Positions 1 through 6,198 of a DNA stretch of 8,445 bases are shown here, in pieces. How positions within the stretch are numbered: the stretch's first letter is position 1; the number at the start of each line of letters is the position of its first letter. The DNA is from an uncultured Clostridia bacterium (GTDB lineage: Bacteria; Bacillota; Clostridia; Christensenellales; Borkfalkiaceae): positions 1 through 8,445 of the forward strand of contig CAMWHW010000032.1 of NCBI GenBank assembly GCA_947174175.1, written 5' to 3'. Position numbers and translations under genes: made by a program. The notes beneath the pieces are model-generated. The model saw only the letters and a list, made by a program, of their open reading frames with translations. It searched no databases and had not been told where the DNA came from.

Positions 1-60
1 GGATATATAAAAGTCAATAAAATATGTGCGTACTTACTTAAATTGAGGGTATAAATATAT

Positions 61-116
61 TTTATGCACTAAAAAAATAAGCGTTTATGCACGAATAGGT
101 GCATAAACGCATAAAC
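61..116. repeat. cluster of four GTTTATGC/GCATAAAC half-sites
   Basis: The octamer GTTTATGC or its complement GCATAAAC occurs at 83-90, 101-108 and 109-116, the last two in direct tandem. A 7/8 match (TTTATGC preceded by T) lies at 60-67. The 83-90 and 101-108 copies form the arms of the hairpin described separately, and TTTATGCAC at 61-69 directly repeats 84-92. Four related sites in 57 bp are more than a simple terminator needs. They could be protein-binding half-sites or the remains of local duplication. The repeats are directly visible; the function is unknown. Confidence 0.6.
71..110 (-). terminator. intrinsic terminator of the asparaginase-family gene
   Basis: A perfect 12-bp inverted repeat, GCGTTTATGCAC (81-92) and GTGCATAAACGC (99-110), has a 6-nt loop at 93-98. 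Read on the minus strand, the hairpin is followed by TTATTTTTTT (complement of 71-80), as expected for a Rho-independent terminator. It begins 18 bp past the stop codon of the minus-strand asparaginase-family gene and no other gene faces it in the window. Confidence 0.85.
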
Positions 117-127
117 TCTGTATAAAT

Positions 128-1156
128 TCAGGTTTGGGGGAAGGGTATCTTTTCGAACGCCGTATCCCTGTCGAAATAGGCGTTTGCGGGCAGATTTGCG
201 CCCAGCGCGGTCATAACCTTTACTATTGTCATTTCAATCGTGGTGTCGTACGCGGTTATCACGTTGCGCGGCAAATCGTTCATGCTCGCGTAAACGCCCG
301 CCCTGCTCATCACGGGGCCCAGCACCACGCTCACCCCGCACGCCTCGCAATAGCGCGCGAAATGTTTAAAGTTCAAAGCGCCGCCCTCGGTGCAAACCGT
401 GCCGCTGTGCGAAAGCTCGATTATAACCGCCTGCGGCTTGACCTTGGAAAAGTCGTACACTTCGAAGTTTAAAAGCGAGCGCATGGTTATAAGCATAACC
501 TTGTCGCACAGTGCAAATTCCACGGGCTGCGCCTTTGACTTTTTGATTTCGTCCACGGTAGGCAGAAGGGGGGAAAGGTTGTATTTTATTTCGCCGTCCT
601 CTATCTCGGCAAAGTGCGCGCCAAGCGCGCTGTGGTAAAAGCCGTTAATCTCGTCGGGGTAAACCAGTCTGGAAGCCAAATGTATCTTGCAGTTTTCGCC
701 GTCGTTTGCAAACGCGCAGTAAACTCCGCCGACCTTCGATTTTTCGATAAAGTCCACGGCGCCCGCAAAATTTTTCAGTCCGTTGCTGCGTTCGTCGGTC
801 AGAGGATACAGCGCCGAAACGAACACCACGGGTACGAGACAGCGGCAGAACAGCTGACTGAAAAGGTTGACGGTAAAGCACAGCGTATCCGTGCCGTGGG
901 TGATGATTATGCCGTCGTAAAGGGATATATCCACGCCTTTTACGCAAGTGTACAGCTTTTCAAGGTCGTCGGGCTGTACGTTTTCACTGAGAATATTAAT
1001 GGGCGTAAGCACGTCGAATTTTATATCGCCGCTCGCCTGCTCACGGTACTTTTCAATAAGCAGTTTTCTGCTTCCCCGGGACAGCGATATGCTGTTGCCC
1101 TCCGAATCGCTTCCTATCGTGCCGCCCGTAAAAATTACGCAGATTGATTTTTTCAT
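128..1156 (-). CDS. asparaginase-family protein (L-asparaginase-like amidohydrolase)
   Basis: This 342-residue protein belongs to the bacterial L-asparaginase fold, whose members hydrolyse asparagine (some also glutamine) to the acid plus ammonia. The N-terminal TGGTIGS motif (residues 10-16) carries the nucleophile-type threonine T13. The second signature HGTDT (87-91) carries T89 and D90 of the second catalytic set. No signal peptide is visible, so a cytosolic enzyme is expected. Length matches the usual 320-350. In the region where type I/II enzymes have the N-R-x-x-K catalytic lysine, this protein reads ASRLVYPDEINGF (161-173) with no lysine, so substrate or activity may differ. The ATG start has AGAGGTG 4 nt upstream (1161-1167). 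The gene is monocistronic, with its own promoter and terminator, and is divergent from the alcohol dehydrogenase. The family is secure; strict asparaginase activity is an inference. Confidence 0.88.
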   Translation of the reverse strand: MKKSICVIFTGGTIGSDSEGNSISLSRGSRKLLIEKYREQASGDIKFDVLTPINILSENVQPDDLEKLYTCVKGVDISLYDGIIITHGTDTLCFTVNLFSQLFCRCLVPVVFVSALYPLTDERSNGLKNFAGAVDFIEKSKVGGVYCAFANDGENCKIHLASRLVYPDEINGFYHSALGAHFAEIEDGEIKYNLSPLLPTVDEIKKSKAQPVEFALCDKVMLITMRSLLNFEVYDFSKVKPQAVIIELSHSGTVCTEGGALNFKHFARYCEACGVSVVLGPVMSRAGVYASMNDLPRNVITAYDTTIEMTIVKVMTALGANLPANAYFDRDTAFEKIPFPQT

Positions 1157-1178
1157 TTAACACCTCTTTACTTTTTTG

Positions 1179-1207
1179 ATTATACCCGTGCGCTTCCTAA
1201 AAGTCAA
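1179..1207 (-). promoter_or_regulatory. sigma-A promoter of the asparaginase-family gene
   Basis: On the minus strand, TTGACT (1202-1207) and TATAAT (1179-1184) are separated by exactly 17 bp. The -10 box is 22 bp upstream of the ATG, leaving room for the AGAGGTG ribosome binding site. It is back-to-back with the alcohol dehydrogenase promoter: the two -35 boxes are 21 bp apart, so a protein bound between them could affect both genes. Confidence 0.85.
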
Positions 1208-1228
1208 CGCGTATTTTAAAGCTTGCTA

Positions 1229-1257
1229 TTGATTATCTGTCGAAAGCATAGTATAAT
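1229..1257 (+). promoter_or_regulatory. sigma-A promoter of the alcohol dehydrogenase gene
   Basis: TTGATT (1229-1234) and TATAAT (1252-1257) are spaced 17 bp, with the -10 box 32 bp upstream of the ATG at 1290. The spacer contains TGTCGAA (1238-1244), the core of a Spo0A box, but without the full flanking match, so this may be chance. The ribosome binding site is a G-run, GGGGGG at 1277-1282, 7 nt before the ATG. Confidence 0.82.
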
Positions 1258-1289
1258 ATTGGCGTAAAGTCAAAACGGGGGGAATTTAT

Positions 1290-2471
1290 ATGTACGATTT
1301 TTCGTATTGCGCGCCCACAAAGGTGTGCTTCGGACGGGGCAGCGAGGAGCAGCTTGAAGGGCTTATCGCGGAGAGAAAATGCAAGTGCGTGCTTCTGCAC
1401 TACGGCGGAGAAAGCGCCGTCAGGAGCGGACTTATAAAGCGCGTAAGATGGGCGTTGGAGCGCGCGGGCGCGGCGGTGGTAGAGCTGGGCGGCGTCAAAC
1501 CCAACCCTCGTCTGTCGCTCGTCAACGAGGGCATAAAGCTGTGCAAGGATAAGGGCGTGGACTTTATACTCGCGGTGGGCGGCGGCAGCGTTATCGACTC
1601 CGCAAAGGCGATAGGTATGGGCTGCGTCGGAGGCGGCGACGTCTGGGACTATTACTGCAAAAAGCGCGTGCCGCAGGGCACTATACCCGTGGGCGTGGTG
1701 CTCACCATTGCGGCGGCGGGCAGCGAAATGAGCAAATCGTCGGTCATAACCAACGATAAGACTGCGACAAAGTGCGGAGTGAACGCCGAGCTTTCGCGCC
1801 CCGTGTTTGCTATTATGAACCCCGAACTTACCGCGTCGGTGCCCGCATATCCCACGGCGTGCGGCTGTGCGGATATTTTAATGCACACGCTGGAAAGATA
1901 TCTGACGGGCGGCGAAACCTTGAAGCTTACCGATTCGATTGCAGAAGCGCTTATGACTACGGTTATATCCTCTTCCAAAGCGGTTATGCGCGATTTGTCA
2001 AATTACGAAGCGCGCGCAAATCTTATGTGGGCTAGTTCGCTTTCGCACAACGGTCTTACGGGGTTGGGCAACGACGGCGGCGACTGGTGCACGCACTCGC
2101 TCGGGCACGAGCTGTCCGCACTCTACGACACTCCTCACGGCGCGGCGCTAACGGCGGTGTGGGGAAGCTGGGCAAGGTACGTCTATAAAAACTGTCTGAA
2201 CCGCTTCCACAGATTTGCGGTGCAGGTTATGGGCGTGCGCCCCAACGGCACGTGCGGCGAACTTGCCTTAAAGGGCATAGAGGCGGCAGAGGAGTGGTTT
2301 GCAGGCATGGGTCTGCCCACTTCCATAAAGCAGCTGGGCGTAAAACCCACGGAAGCCGATTTGAAGCTTATGGCGGAAAAGTGCGCCGCAAACAACGGCG
2401 GCAGCAAGGGCAGCTGTATGAAACTGCACGTCGAAGATATGCTTGCCATATATACCGCGGCGAATAAGTAA
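1290..2471 (+). CDS. iron-containing alcohol dehydrogenase (butanol dehydrogenase/YqhD type)
   Basis: This 393-residue group III metal-dependent alcohol dehydrogenase reversibly reduces aldehydes to alcohols with NAD(P)H in the cytosol, typically as a fermentative electron sink. The N-terminus YDFSYCAPTKVCFGRG is typical of the butanol dehydrogenase branch. The nucleotide-binding AVGGGSVIDSAKAIG lies at 95-109. The metal ligands are expected at D195, H199, H269 and H283, within ADILMH, THSLGHEL and DTPHG. Their spacing closely matches the D194/H198/H267/H281 set I recall for E. coli YqhD, with the two C-terminal histidines 14 residues apart in both. Length is normal for the family. There are about 15 cysteines, high for an enzyme of this size and consistent with an anaerobe. 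The gene is monocistronic, with its own promoter and a strong downstream hairpin. The physiological substrate and NADH/NADPH preference cannot be read from sequence. Confidence 0.93.
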   Translation: MYDFSYCAPTKVCFGRGSEEQLEGLIAERKCKCVLLHYGGESAVRSGLIKRVRWALERAGAAVVELGGVKPNPRLSLVNEGIKLCKDKGVDFILAVGGGSVIDSAKAIGMGCVGGGDVWDYYCKKRVPQGTIPVGVVLTIAAAGSEMSKSSVITNDKTATKCGVNAELSRPVFAIMNPELTASVPAYPTACGCADILMHTLERYLTGGETLKLTDSIAEALMTTVISSSKAVMRDLSNYEARANLMWASSLSHNGLTGLGNDGGDWCTHSLGHELSALYDTPHGAALTAVWGSWARYVYKNCLNRFHRFAVQVMGVRPNGTCGELALKGIEAAEEWFAGMGLPTSIKQLGVKPTEADLKLMAEKCAANNGGSKGSCMKLHVEDMLAIYTAANK

Positions 2472-2481
2472 AAAGCAAATA

Positions 2482-2521
2482 AAAATAACCCGCGCGGCGA
2501 ACGCCGCGCGGGTTTCGTTTT
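2482..2521. terminator. bidirectional intrinsic terminator between convergent genes
   Basis: A GC-rich inverted repeat, AACCCGCGCGGCG (2487-2499) and CGCCGCGCGGGTT (2502-2514), folds into a very stable hairpin with a CGAACG-type apex. On the plus strand it is followed by TTTCGTTTTG, on the minus strand by ATTTTTATTTGC. It therefore can end both the alcohol dehydrogenase transcript, 15 bp after its stop, and the converging yitT-like transcript. Confidence 0.9.
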
Positions 2522-2551
2522 GTTGTGAATAGTTAATTTTTCAGTCAGGCA

Positions 2552-2582
2552 ATTAAAGGACTTGCCCGCGGTGGCTCACCGC
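2552..2582 (-). repeat. 31-bp 3'-end repeat, copy A (after the yitT-like gene)
   Basis: This is identical over 31 bp to the reverse complement of 8281-8311. In the sense of the yitT-like gene, it begins at the last base of the TAG stop codon. The hairpin GCGGTG-AGC-CACCGC (2568-2582) is followed by the tail GGGCAAGTCCTTTAAT. No U-run directly follows the hairpin, and the efficient terminator lies about 40 bp further on. See the finding on the pair. Confidence 0.9.
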
Positions 2583-3499
2583 TATAACTCGGCGTCGTCG
2601 GGGTTCTGGTATCCCTCGCCGTAAATTTCCTTGGCAGAGGAAACAATCATAAACGCCTTTTTATCTTCCTCGTGCACGACGTCGCGGAGGCGGGGATAGA
2701 GGAAGGGTTTGACGACGCACATAATCATAACCTTTTCTTCCTTGGTGTATGCGCCCTGTGCGTCAACGATAGTAGCGCCCGTGTCTATGTCCTTTAAAAT
2801 TCTCTGTATCACGGCTTCGCACTTGTCTTTCGCGGTGATTATAAACACCGTCTTTGCCGAGTTGCCGCCGTACAATACCCAGTCGAAAACGAGGGTGAAC
2901 ACGACGACGTGCAGAGCCGTATAAAACAGTTTGTCGATATCGTAGTGCACGAAGAACGAACAGCCCACGACTATCATATCGGTAATGAGCGAAATCATAC
3001 CCGTCTTTAAATGACGGAACTTTTTGCGCAGAAGCTTAACTATGACGTCGGTGCCCGCGGTGGTTGCGCCCATGCGGAATATCAGCCCCATACCCATACC
3101 GAACAGCACCGCGCCCACTATGGCGTTAACTATAACGTTTTCGGTAAACGGGTGCTTTATCCAGTTGTTCAGCGCAAACTTGCCGAACCTCATCAAAAGT
3201 CCCGAAACGACGGTAGCGTATCCCGTGGATAAAAGGAACTTCCACCCGAAAAAGATAAGCCCGATTATGAACATTGGTACGTTTAAAATTATGTAAAGAT
3301 AGCCCGTGGGGAAGCCCGAAACGGCGTTGATTATAAGCGAAATACCCGTCATTCCGCCTGAGGCGAGATTTGCGGGTTCAACGAACAGCGATATGCCGGT
3401 AGCGTATAAAATACACCCCAGGGTAATTATGGCGTATTGCTTTAATATTTTAAGCGCTATTTTCTTCTTGTCGGGTTTTACTGCTATATTTTCTTCCAC
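2582..3499 (-). CDS. YitT family membrane protein (DUF161 membrane domain plus C-terminal DUF2179)
   Basis: This 305-residue integral membrane protein belongs to the YitT family, which is abundant in Firmicutes and has no firmly established transport or signalling role. About six hydrophobic segments fall roughly at 21-41, 52-60, 66-85, 89-105, 121-141 and 168-208. The family signature ATGISLFVEPANLASGGMTG starts near residue 33, and a second glycine-rich repeat, GLIFRMGATTAGTD, spans 138-151. The soluble C-terminal domain (about 215-300) is DUF2179, ending with the typical EIYGEGY. The chosen GTG start is the only plausible initiator near the N-terminus. It has no Shine-Dalgarno sequence and lies 7 bp from a consensus -10 box, so a leaderless mRNA is likely. 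The 3' end abuts the 31-bp repeat. The family is secure; the function is unknown. Confidence 0.9.
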   Translation of the reverse strand: MEENIAVKPDKKKIALKILKQYAIITLGCILYATGISLFVEPANLASGGMTGISLIINAVSGFPTGYLYIILNVPMFIIGLIFFGWKFLLSTGYATVVSGLLMRFGKFALNNWIKHPFTENVIVNAIVGAVLFGMGMGLIFRMGATTAGTDVIVKLLRKKFRHLKTGMISLITDMIVVGCSFFVHYDIDKLFYTALHVVVFTLVFDWVLYGGNSAKTVFIITAKDKCEAVIQRILKDIDTGATIVDAQGAYTKEEKVMIMCVVKPFLYPRLRDVVHEEDKKAFMIVSSAKEIYGEGYQNPDDAEL

Positions 3500-3506
3500 G
3501 TTACAT

Positions 3507-3535
3507 ATTATAAAATTTTATGTACTTTGTGTCAA
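3507..3535 (-). promoter_or_regulatory. consensus sigma-A promoter of the yitT-like gene
   Basis: On the minus strand, TTGACA (3530-3535) and TATAAT (3507-3512) match both consensus hexamers exactly, with 17-bp spacing. Only 7 bp separate the -10 box from the GTG start, so transcription should begin within a few bases of the start codon. The promoter is divergent from the MATE operon promoter, with 18 bp between the two -35 boxes. Confidence 0.88.
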
Positions 3536-3553
3536 CTATCGCCCGCCCTTTTC

Positions 3554-3582
3554 TTTACTTTTTTGGAGGGAAGATATATAAT
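3554..3582 (+). promoter_or_regulatory. probable sigma-A promoter of the MATE-deacetylase operon
   Basis: TTTACT (3554-3559, 4/6 to consensus) and TATAAT (3577-3582) are 17 bp apart. Initiation around 3588-3590 would leave a leader of about 30 nt containing AAGGTG (3608-3613) before the GTG start at 3618. A GGAGGG at 3565-3570 lies inside the promoter spacer and would not be transcribed from this start. Confidence 0.65.
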
Positions 3583-3607
3583 GTCACGTAAGCGCGATAA
3601 GCAAAGT

Positions 3608-3613
3608 AAGGTG
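3608..3613 (+). promoter_or_regulatory. ribosome binding site deciding the MATE GTG start
   Basis: AAGGTG lies 4 nt before the GTG at 3618. An in-frame TGA at 3612-3614 excludes any start further upstream, and no in-frame ATG follows until well into the membrane domain, so the GTG is the best start. Confidence 0.6.
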
Positions 3614-3617
3614 ACAA

Positions 3618-5249
3618 GTGGAAAAGACCGCAAAGATTAAAAGAAAATATACGCTCTTCACGGGCAAGCAGCTTTTATGGCTTATTCTGCCCATTATTAT
3701 CGAGCAGATTTTTTCGTCCTCGCTGGGGTTCATTGACTCTATAATGGTTTCGCATATGCCCGGCGACAGCATAAGCGGCGGACTTGCGGTAACCAACGTC
3801 GACTATATGAACAATCTGATTATTCAGTTGTTCTCGGCGTTTGCCACGGGCGGCGCCATAATAACTTCCCAGGCGCTGGGTGCAAAGGACAACGACACGG
3901 CAAAGAGCAGTGCAAAGCATATGCTGGTAATCGTTATAATAGCTTCGCTCGTCATATCGGGGCTGTGCCTTGCGCTCAACTGGCCGCTGTTAAGACTGCT
4001 GTATTCGGATATAGAAACGGCAAGCCAGACCTTCCGTGACCAGCGTATTTACTTTTATATAACCGCCGCGTCGTTCCCGTTCATAGGACTGTTCAACGCC
4101 TGCGCGGCTCTGCTTCGCGTTCAGCGCAAGAGTATGTACACTATGTCGTCCGCGGCGCTGTCCTGCGCGTTGAACGCGGGAATGAACGCGATATTTTTAT
4201 TCGCATTAAAGCTCGGCGTACTTGGCGCGGCGCTTGCAACGCTGGTGTGCAGGGCCGTTCCCGCAATATGGATGCTCATAGTTCTGGGCAGTAAAAAGAA
4301 CGCCGTTTCGGTAAAAATATTCGAAAAGTTTCGCTTCGATAAGACGATGGTAAAAAAGATACTCCGCCTTGCAATTCCCGCGGGTATAGAAAGTTCTTTA
4401 TTCCAGCTGGGCAAGCTGTTGACTTCGACCTTCGTAAACGTGGGCTGCTATATTCAGCCCGTACTCGGCGAAAACGGTTTGCAGGTAGTGGAGAACGGAG
4501 TTACTAAAACAATCAACGTCCAGGCGCTGGGCAACTCCATTGCCAACCACGTCAACAACTACGCCTCCATGGTAGGCGGCGGCGTGGGCACGGCGTGCCT
4601 TACGGTAGTAGGCCAGGCGGTGGGCACGGGCGACGTCGACCAGTGCAAGTACTATATGAAGAAAATGTTTCTTCTTTCGTACGTAGCCAACGCAATTTGC
4701 GCCGCAATGTTCCTGGGACTTTCCATGTTTATAGTGCATATGTGGGGATACGGTGCGGAGGCGGAAACGATAGCTTTGAACTGTCTGTATTTCTGTCTGT
4801 CCGTTCAGATTGTAACCTATCCCTTATCGTTCACCACGCCGGCAATTTTAAAGGCGACAAGCGACGTCAAATACGTTATGTTCAGCGCGGTCATTTCGAT
4901 GTTCGTAATGCGCGTGGGCTTGTCCTTTATTCTGACTACTGACAAAATCGCGGGGCTACCTAAGCTGGGCGCGTTCGGCTACTGGATAGGTATGTGCGCG
5001 GACTGGGTACTGCGTTCGGTGCTGTTCTTGTCCCGCCTTTTAACGGGCAAGTGGAAGAAGTCGTCGGGACTGTTCAAGGAGCCCGTTGCGGTCACCGCGG
5101 AAGGCGACGGACAGACCGAGGCGCAGCCGTTCGAAACGGTTGCGGACGGCGCGGAAGAAAGCGTTGCGGAGCAGGCGGAGGAGCCTTTCGAGGAACTTGC
5201 CGAGCAGCCGCAAATCGATACCGAAAAGGGCGAAAACGGCATTGAATAG
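3618..5249 (+). CDS. MATE family multidrug/Na+-driven efflux transporter with long acidic C-terminal tail
   Basis: This 543-residue polytopic membrane protein of the MATE family exports drugs or metabolites in exchange for cations. The opening LLWLILPIIIEQIFSSSLGFIDSIMVS (about 19-45) is the classic first helix and loop. The second half begins with ILRLAIPAGIESSLFQLG (248-265), and MVGGGVGTACLTVVGQAVG (318-336) matches the conserved family segment. Two features are atypical. An extra segment of about 25 residues (277-302, including GENGLQVVENGVTKT) interrupts a loop normally reading STFVNxxG...AxxIAN. After residue 487 there is also an acidic, Glu/Ala-rich tail of about 56 residues, making the protein roughly 90 residues longer than a usual 450-residue MATE. 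It is the first gene of a probable operon, with the deacetylase starting 22 bp after its stop. The transported substrate is unknown. Confidence 0.9.
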   Translation: MEKTAKIKRKYTLFTGKQLLWLILPIIIEQIFSSSLGFIDSIMVSHMPGDSISGGLAVTNVDYMNNLIIQLFSAFATGGAIITSQALGAKDNDTAKSSAKHMLVIVIIASLVISGLCLALNWPLLRLLYSDIETASQTFRDQRIYFYITAASFPFIGLFNACAALLRVQRKSMYTMSSAALSCALNAGMNAIFLFALKLGVLGAALATLVCRAVPAIWMLIVLGSKKNAVSVKIFEKFRFDKTMVKKILRLAIPAGIESSLFQLGKLLTSTFVNVGCYIQPVLGENGLQVVENGVTKTINVQALGNSIANHVNNYASMVGGGVGTACLTVVGQAVGTGDVDQCKYYMKKMFLLSYVANAICAAMFLGLSMFIVHMWGYGAEAETIALNCLYFCLSVQIVTYPLSFTTPAILKATSDVKYVMFSAVISMFVMRVGLSFILTTDKIAGLPKLGAFGYWIGMCADWVLRSVLFLSRLLTGKWKKSSGLFKEPVAVTAEGDGQTEAQPFETVADGAEESVAEQAEEPFEELAEQPQIDTEKGENGIE

Positions 5250-5257
5250 GGCATATT

Positions 5258-5264
5258 GAGGGGG
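5258..5264 (+). promoter_or_regulatory. ribosome binding site deciding the deacetylase GTG start
   Basis: GAGGGGG sits 7 nt upstream of the GTG at 5272, an ideal distance. In-frame ATG codons at 5284 and 5302 lack such a site, so the GTG is preferred. Confidence 0.7.
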
Positions 5265-5271
5265 TAAAAGA

Positions 5272-6123
5272 GTGTTCAGACAGATGTTCGAGGAAAAATA
5301 TATGCGCTTCCCCGGGGGCAAGGCAAAGGCTTTAACGTTCAGCTACGACGACGGGGTAAAGGCTGATTTGCGCCTTTTGAAGGTGTTTGAAAAGTACGGC
5401 TTAAAGGGCGCGTTCAATTTAAACTCCAAACTGTTCGACTGCGAAAACTGGCACGGCAGAATGGACGAGGAGACGACCTTTAACGCCTTTAATAAGAGCG
5501 GTCAGGAAGTTGCTCTGCACGGCGCAAGGCATATCTTTTTAGACAAGGTGCCTCTGTCCGAAGCTATCAAGGAAGTGGTAGATAACCGCGCGTATCTGGA
5601 AGAAAAATTCGGTACGATAGTGCGCGGAATGGCGTACGCTTACAACGGCTATAACGCCGATATAAAGCGCGTGCTTACCGACCTTGGAGTGGCTTACGCT
5701 CGCACCACTGTTCCAACGTACGACTTTACAATTCCCGAAGATTTTCTGGAATGGAACCCCACCTGTCACCACACCGACGGGCAGCTTGAAAAGCTTGCGG
5801 ACAAGTTCTTTTCATCGTCGCCCGAGGACGAGTTCAAGCACCGCGAGCCGTGGCTGTTTTTCGTGTGGGGTCACTCCTACGAATTCGACGACGATAACAA
5901 CTGGCAGGTAATCGAAAACCTGGGCAAGAGCGCGGCGGAGCATAAGGATATATGGCACGCGACCAATATAGAAATATATAATTACGTTCAGGCTTATAAG
6001 CGCCTCGTATTCTCGCTGGACGGCGAAAGGGCGTACAACCCCTCGGCAATGCCCGTGTGGCTGGAAATACGCGGCAGGGTATACGAAATAGCAAGCGGCG
6101 CGACCGTGCAATTCGATAAATAA
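5272..6123 (+). CDS. polysaccharide deacetylase family protein (NodB/CE4-like), cytosolic
   Basis: This 283-residue protein has the NodB homology fold of carbohydrate esterase family 4, which are metal-dependent de-N- or de-O-acetylases of sugars. The first motif reads ALTFSYDDGVKADL (20-33) with the catalytic/metal aspartates D26 and D27. The second is HGARH (83-87), giving the HxxxH metal pair. AYAYNGY (121-127) fits the third motif, and FFVWGHSYEF (196-205) provides a further conserved histidine. There is no signal peptide or membrane anchor, so it probably acts on a cytosolic substrate such as an imported oligosaccharide rather than on peptidoglycan. A C-terminal stretch of about 45 residues (240-283) continues past the usual barrel and looks like a small beta-rich tail. 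It is the second gene after the MATE transporter, and kduD lies 75 bp downstream with its own promoter. The family is confident; the substrate is not determinable. Confidence 0.85.
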   Translation: MFRQMFEEKYMRFPGGKAKALTFSYDDGVKADLRLLKVFEKYGLKGAFNLNSKLFDCENWHGRMDEETTFNAFNKSGQEVALHGARHIFLDKVPLSEAIKEVVDNRAYLEEKFGTIVRGMAYAYNGYNADIKRVLTDLGVAYARTTVPTYDFTIPEDFLEWNPTCHHTDGQLEKLADKFFSSSPEDEFKHREPWLFFVWGHSYEFDDDNNWQVIENLGKSAAEHKDIWHATNIEIYNYVQAYKRLVFSLDGERAYNPSAMPVWLEIRGRVYEIASGATVQFDK

Positions 6124-6130
6124 ATTTTTC

Positions 6131-6167
6131 CAACCCCCTTGAAATGTTAAGGGGGTTGCGCTATAAT
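6131..6167 (+). promoter_or_regulatory. kduD promoter embedded in a perfect 10-bp palindrome
   Basis: TTGAAA (6139-6144) and TATAAT (6162-6167) are spaced 17 bp, with the -10 box 31 bp before the kduD ATG. The inverted repeat CAACCCCCTT (6131-6140) and AAGGGGGTTG (6149-6158) encloses the -35 box: its left arm overlaps the first two bases and its right arm fills the spacer. It could be an operator. It could also act as a hairpin 3' of the deacetylase gene, but no U-run follows the right arm on the plus strand, which weakens a terminator reading. The kduD ribosome binding site is GGGGG at 6189-6193. Confidence 0.75.
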
Positions 6168-6198
6168 TATAAGGTAAAAAATTTTTTCGGGGGAAAAT

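Noticed and set aside
12..17. A -35-like TTGACT on the minus strand at the left edge
   Set aside because: The matching -10 position would fall outside the window, so the promoter cannot be supported.
3581..3640. A 19-codon basic ORF (starts MSRKRDKQSK) with GGAGGG upstream, overlapping the MATE start
   Set aside because: Its ATG overlaps the probable -10 box of the MATE promoter and its ribosome binding site lies in the promoter spacer, so it would not be on the transcript unless another promoter lies upstream.
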